A DNA stretch of 11,524 nt from Euperipatoides rowelli. Lineage: Eukaryota > Onychophora > Udeonychophora > Euonychophora > Peripatopsidae. Shown piece after piece: positions 1-8,777 of the stretch. The DNA lies in NCBI GenBank assembly GCA_003024985.2, contig PXIH01S0007731.1. The stretch is one strand, 5' to 3'. Below the pieces are notes generated by a model that saw only the letters and a program-made list of their open reading frames with translations, did not search any database and was not told the DNA's origin. Within the stretch, counting starts at the first letter, position 1. The number at the start of each line of letters is the position of its first letter. A program made the position numbers and the translations under genes.

Positions 1-180
1 AATCAACCATTAACCAATCAGCGAGCACAGTTGTTAAAAATTCTCACTAATTCCGTCGGATTCTAGGTATTACTACTTATGAGCACTGCATATTGTACAT
101 ACTGTACATGCATTTAATTGCCCGGGTTCTGTTTACCTAGGTAAAAATATACCTTATGTTCTTTTCTTGGTTTTAGAGAA

Positions 181-210
181 GTCATACAGTACATAGTCAT
201 ACAGTATATT
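181..210. repeat. Two-copy 15-bp tandem repeat
   Basis: Two adjacent 15-mers, 181-195 and 196-210, share 13 of 15 bases and both begin GTCATACAGTA. No function is evident; each copy contains the TACAGTA word that recurs elsewhere in the noncoding DNA. Confidence 0.6.
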
Positions 211-1518
211 TAGTTAGTGCAATTTAAAATACGATTTTTACCAATACAAATTAATTTAAAAAGTACAAACACATTTAATTGGGTGTAAAGTTTTCTTTTA
301 TTAATTTTTGTTGTTTTTTTACAAATCTCTATTTTCAATCATTTGGGGACACTGAACAACAAAAGAAATGACAAGACCTAAAAAAAAAAAATCAAATTTC
401 TTTTACCGCCTTTTATCGTATAATTTACAATTTATTTCTGCATTTGTCTGCACGATTTGTATTTTTTTTTTTGAAATTTCATTTTACAGATTGGTATATA
501 TAAGGTTATATGTATACAGTATATTATATATTTTATGGAAATAGATAAACAGAAACAAAGTAGGAAAAAAAACCCACCTGGATACGATAACAAAGCTATA
601 ATATGTAAAAGAAAGAAGTACATTATATAACATAGTAAGGAACAAAAGTTTTTTTTTTCTCAAAAAGTTATCAAATATTGTTAAAAAATTTGTAAAAAAA
701 TGTTTTTTTTTTTTCTTTTTTGAGAAACCAGACTTTATTTGGTTAACATTGGGAATAAAAGTTAAAACTTCATTTTTTACAATTTCAAGTTTTAGCTGTT
801 GAATGTTAACACACAAAATCNCTTGATAAAGAGGCGATGATTGAGCAACAACACTAGGGCCTGCTGGAGTAGCTGTTAAAAACCACACTAAGCAAATAGA
901 AAAAATGGGTATTGTTTATCGAGAAACAAACCCAGAAACATTAGGGAAATAAAATTCTGGAAACGATTAAAAAAAAAAAAAATGGAAACATTTTTACAAA
1001 TACTTGGCAAAATTAAATCGACCAAATAAAAAAGGATAATTTACATGATTAAACAATACTAACAATATTGTTAATAAACTGGATTTAATTTTTTTTTAAT
1101 TAGAGCTTATTAAAAAACTGGCGAAAGCATTGCGATGCAATCGTTTTTAAGGCTGCTTTTCTTAGACTTGATTCACCTTGGTTCCATTTGACAGCGTTTT
1201 TTTTTTTTGTAGGCCAATCAAGTTACGATCCTACTGTACATCCACCAAATTCACAAAAATATCAAGTGGTTAGCAAATTGGTTCAAAAATAAATAAAGTC
1301 AACATTTGCTTCATCAATTCCACTTATACAATGCACTTTGGGTTTTAAAATAGGCTAATATTTTTTGTAGTGAATCACTGTTCCCCTACCCAGAGCCTCT
1401 TTGATATCACCCGACATTAGCCGTCGCAGGTGAACCACTCAAATACAATGGTGAACGATTACAATGCTCACACAAGTAATTTAAAATCTCTTTCCATTTT
1501 TACATACTCTATAATCAA

Positions 1519-1544
1519 TTTTTTTTTTGTTTTTTTTTTTTTTT
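1519..1544. repeat. Long T tract (T10-G-T15)
   Basis: Ten T, one G and fifteen T, followed directly by an A run. It is the longest pyrimidine tract on the 3' side of the gene. It could be simple homopolymer expansion or an old poly(A) tail of a minus-strand retrocopy; I found no matching target-site duplication. Confidence 0.7.
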
Positions 1545-1971
1545 AAAAAAAAATAATTTTCCTCGATATTAAAAAAAGCCTAACTGAAAACTAATAAAAA
1601 AATCCATGACTTTTAACCCTGTTAAATTTTTAAACATAAAATTATACACGTTTCAAAAATTATTTAAAAAAAAGTATGCTCAGGTATTTATTATAATCTC
1701 AATGCTTTTTAAATATCATGATTTATATTTATTATTTAAAAAATAAAATAAAAAAAAAGATTTACAAAGCATTCATGGTTTAAAAAGATTAATTAGCGAC
1801 AATTAAAAATGTTCAATAATATCCACATGGAAAATAAAAAAATATGAAGGCAAATATAATAAAAATTATGATGCAGGACTCGAAACATTTTTTTTTTAAA
1901 ATATTAGGAATACGAGTTAAAATTTACAAGATCATGTGTATATTCACTGTGGATTTGCATTTCTGTACAAC

Positions 1972-1977
1972 TTTATT
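1972..1977 (-). promoter_or_regulatory. Candidate polyadenylation signal AATAAA for plexin
   Basis: Reading the minus strand past the plexin stop, this is the first exact AATAAA I find, about 0.9 kb downstream. Further copies follow at 1728-1733 and 1687-1692. In DNA this AT-rich the hexamer is common by chance, so this is only the nearest candidate. Confidence 0.3.
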
Positions 1978-2138
1978 TTTAGCTCATTAAAATCAAATGT
2001 CTTTAGAAATTCATGGGAGTTCTGAAGCAAGTGTCATAAGATGGTGTTGAATGATATAAAATAAAAAAATTGATTCTAATTAACATAATTTCTAAAAAAA
2101 AAAAAAATGTATTAGAATTAAGGCAGCCCACTTGCTTT

Positions 2139-2154
2139 TATATATATATATATA
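2139..2154. repeat. (TA)8 microsatellite
   Basis: Eight uninterrupted TA units. A shorter TA tract lies at 2300-2310. Both fall in the likely 3'UTR or 3' flank. Confidence 0.8.
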
Positions 2155-2382
2155 AAACATTTACAAAACATAGAAAATAAAATAATCAAACTAATGGAAG
2201 TCAGTAAATACTGTACAAAATATTGGTTCAATTAAAATATAAATTGGGAAATGGAGTGAAGAATACAGTACAGTCTTAATGATAATAACAATAATTCATT
2301 ATATATATATTTTTCCTTAATTTATCTCCACCATTTTTTTTTTGTTATTTCTGGGTTACAATTCGTAAGGATTGAAACAATC

Positions 2383-2519
2383 CTGTGGGAAAAAAAAAAT
2401 ATTATTGCTTCTAAATAAAAATAAAATATAAATAAACCACACAATCATATGATCAGAAACATAAAAATCAAACACTAGGAAGAGAGTAAAAACGAGCCCT
2501 CTTTGTACATTATGCTTAC
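2383..2519 (-). other. Possible small intron in the 3'UTR
   Basis: On the minus strand a GTAAGC donor begins at 2519 and a strong acceptor ends at 2383: ten T followed by CCCACAG, then G. The implied intron is 137 nt and lies wholly after the plexin stop codon. The acceptor is good and the donor fair. Pyrimidine runs are common here, so the pairing is inference. Confidence 0.2.
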
Positions 2520-2885
2520 AATTGGTGTTTGCATAGATATCGAGGCAGGGATAAGGATTTGGAAATATAAAAATGCCGGCTTCCATTATCCCCTCGAATC
2601 CCAAAAATTAGAATTTTGGAATAGTTTCATCGACATTAAGAGTTAACAGAATGCTCGTAATAAGAGTATCCTTAGTAGGAAGGTGTCAAGACGCCATTTT
2701 TCTGTATCCAGTAAACAGGGGTGGGGGCTTTGGCCTGATGACAATAGTCCCTCACAAAAAAAAGACGTCTGTTAACATCTATGCAGACACTTGGCAGATA
2801 TTTTGCTGGCTGGTGGGGAAAACTCATCAGGTACAAACAATTAGCAAGGGCAATTAATAAAGTTCTCCTTTGCTCTCTATTATTA

Positions 2886-5800
2886 TTATGCTTCCGATTC
2901 TCCGGACATGATATGGTGAATTTGTTCCAACTTGTAGGCCAGACGGTTCTTCTTGGAGAACTCGTCCTCTTCTAGAGATTGAATTAACTGATCATTGTGT
3001 TTTATAGCATATTTATACAACTCGAATACTGCACTGTTGACATTGAATTCGTTTAGGTGAAGCCGCGATTCCTCAGCCAGCATGGCATTCATATCTTGGT
3101 CACTAATAGCGGGCATTAATTTAATATCCTGATAATATCTCTCAACCCATTCCTTATAGACAGGTATGTCCTTGGCGTAAAGCAGTTTACTGGAAGGCGA
3201 ATCTTTGCCCAATCGATGGTCTGACGTTGAGCAACTGTCCATGAAGGTTTGAGCAACAACAGATAAACAGGAATCTACTATGTTCGATTTATTGATATCA
3301 AACACAAAATTGGGATTCTTGATCAAATTAACCCAGAAACGCAGCGGAAGACTGTTACTCTTCCATGTGTGGACAACTTCTGGGTCCGAGATCACATGCT
3401 GCAAGGCTTGATCATCCAGAAAGTCAAACATATACTTAATAGCTAGAGGTAAGGCACTCCCTCTATGGGCAGTACTGAAGATAGTCTCAAACAGGTCATC
3501 AACAAATTTTTGTAATGTACCCTTAGTAGCAAGAAGCCTCGTCAGATATATCTCAGAGACCATCTTATTGCTCCTTTCTCCTTCTTTAGATGTATCAGCG
3601 TCATGCTGTTTTACTAAGTGCCAGAGCTTAAATCCAGTATCTAATTCATGATTATTAGGTGATGTCGCTCGACTAAGTGGTGGGCTAGATGATGTCTTAA
3701 AAGAAAAGTTTTCCTGAATTGCCCAGACAGCCATGGGCTGGTTACCCCGGGGTGTAAATTTATGAGATTTTTCTGACTTATCAGATATGAGAGACATATT
3801 GTATATAGACGACTGCCTTGGTACTAACGTCAATGATGCAAGGTCTGGAACTTTATAGTGAGCTAAAGTGTTGACTCTTTTATATTCTCCCTCAGGTTTG
3901 GTAGTCATATCTTCATCTTGCAATATCAGACGGCCAGTGTTACCTGTCCGCCATTCTAGGTCTAAGTCATCTTTACTAGGACGCTGTGAATAAGGAGTAT
4001 TTTTATATATGGCATCTAAAGCTTTGTCCTTAACTTGCGATATTATATCACAACATATAACTTTAACTGGGATTTCAATATTTTCAGTTTGAGGTTCCAG
4101 ACCGGATACGTAGACAGTCATACTTTTATACTCTATCTGCTGTCTAATAAGTTTCTCCTCACTGAGGGAATAACGAGCTTCACTGGTAATGGCATCTACA
4201 GGACCCTTGTCTACTTGTTGTTTAATAGCACGATAGAGTAAAAATAGTGGTTCTCCAGCACATTCTTTTAAAAATTTATATAATAAAAATGTAAACCAGG
4301 CACTAAGCATTTTTTCTGCTACAGACTCGGTCCTTCTAAGTAATAATTTTGGATGACTTCTACCTTCCAAACATCTTTCTATTAATTCTGCTAACAATGT
4401 TTTTAAAATGTCCGTACAATATTCCATTTTTCCTTGTAATGTGACCATTATAAGCGATGCCACATTTACACGATCTCTCATGGAAAAATATCTGTTCGAT
4501 TCTAGTGTCCGAATGAAGAGCAATAAAAAGGTTTTGTTCATGATCAGATGGCCAAACAAACGCAGACCCTTTTCAATATGAGTTTTCTTAATGGGATCCA
4601 CGTCTAGTGTCTCTCGCAGTACTGGATGATCTTCTACATTGGGAAAAAGTACTTTCATAGAGTATGATCGGTAATCTAAGAAAGGGATTCCGCTAGCTGA
4701 GAGATCATTGGTGAAGTCAGTCATCTCGGTTTGAAGTTCGGCAAATGCTTCTTTGCACTCACTGGCCACACGTAATTCCAAGACATCCATCTGCTCTTGC
4801 ATATTCTTAAGCAGACGACTACTCTCGGTGGATTTGCGACGATAAGCAATCAAAATAATGACCACAATAATTAATAAAATACCTCCTCCTACAGTGATGC
4901 CAATGATAATTGGCCTGGGTAGACCTCCTTCAAAAATTGTGGGTGTTGCATAGCTTAGGTAACCGATAGTGTAATTGAGATTGCTGCCAACCATTACAAC
5001 TACCAGTGGAATGTTCTTTTCATCTAATGCAGCTGGCTGGTTAGCTGGTAGTCGGCAAGTTAAGAGCTTGGATGTCAATGAGGATATATTGCATATGCCT
5101 GTTCCAATTTGAACAACAACATCAGATTCCTTACAGCTACCATCAAGATATTCTCCATTTATATTCAAATGATCACTTTTGGAATATTTTATTTGGTCTT
5201 TTTCTGAAAATGGTTTGTAAATAGGATCTGGGTAAAGTACATATGGTTTGAACTTAGTACTAGTTAAGTTCCTGAGTAAAGTTACATTATCCATAATAAA
5301 TCCATAATCCAAATCCACTGGGTATTCTAATGGTGAAATTATGGCACCAGCAAGAATTGGTGCCCGACACCGCATTTCAGTAGGTGAAAGTACTTCACAT
5401 GGGCTTTCATAACTTTTGCCATGTCTAGTAACGGCCATCTTTGGTTCTTGGATGGAATCAAAGTTAGTTCCCTCAACAAAAATCAAGATCCCCCCACTTG
5501 GTATTCCTTTTGGCCCATCCCTGTTAGTAGAGGCGCTGGAAAAAGCACGTATGATAGTGGGATCCTCACTATAGTAAAACAGCTTGCTGGTAAAAAATCG
5601 ACGACCCCTATCAAACTGCATGACAACACTACCATTTTGAGACGAAAAACTCCATGATGTAATGCAAACAACTTCAGTTGTGAACTTGCTAAAAATGCGA
5701 CAAGGGTGTCCTCCTATGCTTGCTGTGATGTTGCTTCCAGCATTCATATATTCTCCACTGATCATAACTTTGGTGCCACCAGATTTCGGGCCTTTTGTAG

Positions 5801-8621
5801 GTGAAATATCTCTAATTTTAGGATCCATATAAGTATATTTGAACGCCGATTTCCCCTCATAATCATTCACTTTTACCACTACTCTTCCACTCAATGGATC
5901 ATTATTTCCGATAGTGTCAGTTCGGCAAACAATCTTGGAGGTTCGCTCATAAAGTTCCTCAATAGGTTCACAAGGTATACCGGCCACCTTCACCCCATTT
6001 TTAATATCAGCAAAATTCTTACCTAAATTAATGCCTTCGATAGTCAGTTCTGTACCACCTTCCCAAGGCCCAGTCATGGGATAAAATTGAGTAATTTGTG
6101 GATCAGGACAAGTTGCAGAACGGTTTAACCAAGTTCGAGGAGTACACTGGGATTTTACATAACACATGGACTCGCACCATCCGCAATTGAACTTGGGATC
6201 TAATTCTAAACATAATCCACAATTCGATGCCATGGCTGTACATTTGTATATTGTCAAGTGTATAAAATCTGGATTGTCTAAAGGTTTATTACCACTCCAA
6301 AGAACGGCAAANGTAGCAGTTGAATTAGGTGAAAAGCTAGCATAAAGAAATTGATATGACTCACATGTGATTGTCTCTCCGCTTAACTGTGCATTGGCAT
6401 GTTTAATCCTGCCCTCCATATTAAATTGGCATTGAAATCGTGTTTGAAATGGCTGAATATTGATAGCTTGAACTGTGACATTGTGGAACATTCCTGAGGG
6501 AACAAGTATCTCTTTTGAAGTCGAGTTAATCCTGGGACAAAATGAAGGCCCAGATCTAATGCTAGAACCAGTACTACTAATTCCAGTAATAAGATAGTCT
6601 TTTCTGCAGTATTCTCCAGTATTGTGTGTACATCTGTGGCCTTCTACACACCAATCACAAGGGAATGGGCTTGAAACACAACTTGTACACGACGTATAAG
6701 AATTGCAATCGTAAAAAGTAAAATTTGTTTCCACAAATTCAGGTTCCACCTTAATGCGCACAGATAATCGAGCCACAAAATGATGTTCTCCAGGTAGAAT
6801 GGCAGGTAATTCATCAGTTCTTGGAGTAGGACAAGACACTCCAGTTGAAGACCTTGTGGCATTGGTGATCATAGTTTTTCCAAATACAGTAAACACACAT
6901 AGAAACTGTCCCAATAGTGATGGCAAATTCTCTATAGTTAAGCTTAACTTTCTCGCTGTAGTTCTTTGAATTTGTTTAGGTTCTACATTGGAGATAACAG
7001 TACATTTACCACTTCTATATGAAAGCCAGTATAAGGGATCAGCATGTACAACTGCGGAACATTCACTATGAAGTTTACATTTGTTCTCTAAAGAACACCA
7101 TCCACAATAAGGATCTTTGGATCCCAAACACTCTGTACAGGTATTATATTTTTTACATTGTTGAACTTGGACTTTGCTGACTTTTCTTTCGGTCATAACA
7201 TAGAGAAAAGTTTGGTTGCGATCAAAGAAGAGATCAGAATCAACAGGGCTTTCCTTATTGATAGTTAGATTGCCATATTCAATAGCATGAGTAGCCGATT
7301 CTATAACAACTTTTTTCAAATCACCATTAGATGTACCCATGAATACCACAGTATAATCGTGGGTGGGAACAGAAGCAACACTAGTCAAAGTTTCATATGG
7401 ATATACAATTACTGCACTAGCTTTGATTGGTTTTTTCCCACCTAACGGTGTATTGACATCAGTCCCACAAAAATTATGATTGATCGGAATCAATGTATTT
7501 TGACATTTAACACTGGGATTAATAAAATCCAGCCCACGATCAACTTTACCCAAGTAGCAATCTTTAATATTTTCCGTAAACAAATTACGAATCAATTCTA
7601 AAGAATAAATACACAAGGCTGACTGTGTACTTGGTTTTAGATTATTTTCCCAATGACTTTTCGAAAAAACACCAAACAGGACATCATCAGTAACACTAAT
7701 TCCAAGATTTGCAGCTAACTCTGATCCTGGTTTACCAAGATAGGCAGCCTGAACAAGATTATAGCTTGAATTGTTATCCGAACAGTCCAATGGAACCTCT
7801 GTGTGTGAATAATAGTGTTGGTCATTATGACACAACCGTATCAGTTTAGAAATATAAGGGGCAGATTCCTCTACAGCTTGTTTCTGAACACTTACAAAAT
7901 AACTAAAACCTTCAGAGCTAAATCCATAAACATAAGTAATAGGATATGACTCCCTAGCAAGACTATTTACAAACATTCTTGTTCCAGTAGTGACAGTTGT
8001 TGAAGCAAGTTGGAATAAACTATTTGAATCCAAACTACGACTACTCATGGCAGGGACTTCTTGTCTGTAAGGCCCATTTCCAGTGAATGTTGCACCTACA
8101 TATATTACAGATGTAGTTGCTGAGTTTGGAGGGCCTGGAGCAATGAATGTGACTGTAGATGCTGTAGCATTATTGGCGACTACAGCTTCTTTTACAGGTT
8201 CCTCTGCAATAGAAATATTATCCAGTGACCTTAACTGGCATACACCTTGGAATAAGCTGCCACAAGTTATCAAACTATTGTTGACATAATCAATGAGTAA
8301 CGCTTTATTTACATAGTCGGTGGGTTTTTTGGTCACTGTCGGACAGTTTTTACTAACGGGGCATTCTGGACTATCATCCTTTGGTCCCATTTTTTCAGAA
8401 ACTTCCAATTTTAAATTTTCAGTGAGCTGATAAAGTCTATTTACAGCACCAATGTAAATCCGCCCTGTCCTTTTATCTACAACTAAGTGGTTGAATTTTT
8501 CTGTGTTTATACTATCCTCAAATGTTGCATTGATGGCGCTAGCTACATTTATTTTTATAACGGTTACACACATTATTAGCACCACCAGTAAAATTGTGAG
8601 CGCTTCCTTCTCGCTCTTCAT
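2886..8621 (-). CDS. PlexA: Plexin A-type semaphorin receptor, full length and intronless
   Basis: Single-pass receptor for semaphorins in axon guidance and cell repulsion; its cytoplasmic GAP acts on Rap/Ras-type GTPases (family knowledge). Seen in the 1911 residues: signal peptide 1-29; Sema domain about 35-485; three PSI modules, each with eight cysteines (489-540, 639-695, 794-838); IPT/TIG domains about 839-932, 933-1018, 1020-1130 and a fourth at 1131-1226; transmembrane helix 1237-1259 with a GxxxG at 1241-1245, then a basic RRK; heptad-like juxtamembrane stretch 1264-1298; GAP part C1 about 1312-1495; Rho-GTPase-binding domain about 1498-1605; variable Ser/Pro linker; GAP part C2 about 1660-1900. 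Both GAP arginine motifs are intact: the pair R1429-R1430 (LLLRRTES) and R1761 (LPLRFWVN). Length matches class A plexins (about 1900). The C-terminus is not PDZ-binding, against class B. The start is fixed by an in-frame TAA five codons upstream (8634-8636). No intron, frameshift or internal stop is seen. The undetermined base at 6312 is a third codon position, so residue 770 (ACN) is threonine whatever the base. Confidence 0.97.
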   Translation of the reverse strand: MKSEKEALTILLVVLIMCVTVIKINVASAINATFEDSINTEKFNHLVVDKRTGRIYIGAVNRLYQLTENLKLEVSEKMGPKDDSPECPVSKNCPTVTKKPTDYVNKALLIDYVNNSLITCGSLFQGVCQLRSLDNISIAEEPVKEAVVANNATASTVTFIAPGPPNSATTSVIYVGATFTGNGPYRQEVPAMSSRSLDSNSLFQLASTTVTTGTRMFVNSLARESYPITYVYGFSSEGFSYFVSVQKQAVEESAPYISKLIRLCHNDQHYYSHTEVPLDCSDNNSSYNLVQAAYLGKPGSELAANLGISVTDDVLFGVFSKSHWENNLKPSTQSALCIYSLELIRNLFTENIKDCYLGKVDRGLDFINPSVKCQNTLIPINHNFCGTDVNTPLGGKKPIKASAVIVYPYETLTSVASVPTHDYTVVFMGTSNGDLKKVVIESATHAIEYGNLTINKESPVDSDLFFDRNQTFLYVMTERKVSKVQVQQCKKYNTCTECLGSKDPYCGWCSLENKCKLHSECSAVVHADPLYWLSYRSGKCTVISNVEPKQIQRTTARKLSLTIENLPSLLGQFLCVFTVFGKTMITNATRSSTGVSCPTPRTDELPAILPGEHHFVARLSVRIKVEPEFVETNFTFYDCNSYTSCTSCVSSPFPCDWCVEGHRCTHNTGEYCRKDYLITGISSTGSSIRSGPSFCPRINSTSKEILVPSGMFHNVTVQAINIQPFQTRFQCQFNMEGRIKHANAQLSGETITCESYQFLYASFSPNSTAXFAVLWSGNKPLDNPDFIHLTIYKCTAMASNCGLCLELDPKFNCGWCESMCYVKSQCTPRTWLNRSATCPDPQITQFYPMTGPWEGGTELTIEGINLGKNFADIKNGVKVAGIPCEPIEELYERTSKIVCRTDTIGNNDPLSGRVVVKVNDYEGKSAFKYTYMDPKIRDISPTKGPKSGGTKVMISGEYMNAGSNITASIGGHPCRIFSKFTTEVVCITSWSFSSQNGSVVMQFDRGRRFFTSKLFYYSEDPTIIRAFSSASTNRDGPKGIPSGGILIFVEGTNFDSIQEPKMAVTRHGKSYESPCEVLSPTEMRCRAPILAGAIISPLEYPVDLDYGFIMDNVTLLRNLTSTKFKPYVLYPDPIYKPFSEKDQIKYSKSDHLNINGEYLDGSCKESDVVVQIGTGICNISSLTSKLLTCRLPANQPAALDEKNIPLVVVMVGSNLNYTIGYLSYATPTIFEGGLPRPIIIGITVGGGILLIIVVIILIAYRRKSTESSRLLKNMQEQMDVLELRVASECKEAFAELQTEMTDFTNDLSASGIPFLDYRSYSMKVLFPNVEDHPVLRETLDVDPIKKTHIEKGLRLFGHLIMNKTFLLLFIRTLESNRYFSMRDRVNVASLIMVTLQGKMEYCTDILKTLLAELIERCLEGRSHPKLLLRRTESVAEKMLSAWFTFLLYKFLKECAGEPLFLLYRAIKQQVDKGPVDAITSEARYSLSEEKLIRQQIEYKSMTVYVSGLEPQTENIEIPVKVICCDIISQVKDKALDAIYKNTPYSQRPSKDDLDLEWRTGNTGRLILQDEDMTTKPEGEYKRVNTLAHYKVPDLASLTLVPRQSSIYNMSLISDKSEKSHKFTPRGNQPMAVWAIQENFSFKTSSSPPLSRATSPNNHELDTGFKLWHLVKQHDADTSKEGERSNKMVSEIYLTRLLATKGTLQKFVDDLFETIFSTAHRGSALPLAIKYMFDFLDDQALQHVISDPEVVHTWKSNSLPLRFWVNLIKNPNFVFDINKSNIVDSCLSVVAQTFMDSCSTSDHRLGKDSPSSKLLYAKDIPVYKEWVERYYQDIKLMPAISDQDMNAMLAEESRLHLNEFNVNSAVFELYKYAIKHNDQLIQSLEEDEFSKKNRLAYKLEQIHHIMSGESEA

Positions 8622-8673
8622 AATTCTGCTATGTTACTAGCTTCAATTATTAATTTATGGGTTTCCAACGAAA

Positions 8674-8766
8674 TCATCGTAATACATAATCCAATGAAAG
8701 CAATGAAGATTGAATATATTGTTGTATACAAACATTAATGGCTGTTATTTCTTTACAAACAGCCAT
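8674..8766 (-). promoter_or_regulatory. Upstream open reading frame in the plexin leader (30 codons)
   Basis: An ATG at 8764-8766 on the minus strand has A at -3 and G at +4 (AAAATGG), a better initiation context than many. It opens 30 codons (MAVCKEITAINVC at the start) and stops 52 nt before the plexin ATG, in a different frame from plexin. If the leader includes this region, ribosomes would meet this ATG first, which could lower plexin translation. The same frame is open further upstream to an ATG at 8857-8859. The peptide resembles no family I know, so it is treated as regulatory rather than as a gene. Confidence 0.3.
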
Positions 8767-8767
8767 T
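8737..8767 (-). promoter_or_regulatory. Perfect 10-bp stem-loop in the 5' leader
   Basis: AATGGCTGTT at 8737-8746 is the exact reverse complement of AACAGCCATT at 8758-8767, with an 11-nt loop. It lies 116-146 nt upstream of the plexin ATG. Transcribed on the minus strand it would form an RNA hairpin, and the upstream ATG (8764-8766) sits inside its 5' arm. The pairing is seen directly; a regulatory role is inference. Confidence 0.5.
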
Positions 8768-8777
8768 TTAGCCGATC

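Larger units (their letters stand above)
1..2885. other. AT-rich 3' flank of the plexin gene, no second gene seen
   Basis: This stretch is strongly AT-rich, with many A and T runs of 8-15 bases. I find no reading frame with recognisable protein similarity; the frames present are short, low-complexity and composition-driven. The part nearest the stop codon (about 2500-2885) is less AT-rich and is likely proximal 3'UTR of the plexin transcript, but its end cannot be set from sequence alone. A second, slightly GC-richer patch at about 1380-1450 has no recognisable content. One undetermined base lies at 821. Confidence 0.6.

Noticed and set aside
1-30. Accession edge sequence with ACCAATCAGCG as a CCAAT-box promoter
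   Set aside because: One short word at the window edge, with no gene in reach to support it.
432-888. Two overlapping short minus-strand reading frames
   Set aside because: The peptides are dominated by F/L/K/I runs from A/T tracts, with no motif and poor codon bias; one spans an undetermined base.
1199-1213. Plus-strand splice-acceptor-like site (T-run, GTAG)
   Set aside because: There is no coding sequence on the plus strand for it to serve. It shows how easily T-rich DNA mimics acceptors, and the confidence in the proposed introns was lowered accordingly.
1519-1544. T tract as the poly(A) tail of a retroposed plexin transcript
   Set aside because: Many similar tracts exist on both sides, and no duplication of the adjacent sequence was found near the 5' end of the gene.
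2356-2604. 82-codon minus-strand reading frame after the plexin stop
   Set aside because: No recognisable domain; the hydrophobic stretch comes from T-rich DNA and it lies in the probable 3'UTR.
2651-2975. Plus-strand short frames running into the plexin 3' end
   Set aside because: Antisense to the plexin 3'UTR and coding end, with no motif of their own.
6312-6312. Undetermined base inside plexin as a possible disrupting mutation
   Set aside because: It is the third position of an ACN codon, so it is threonine in every case and the frame is intact.
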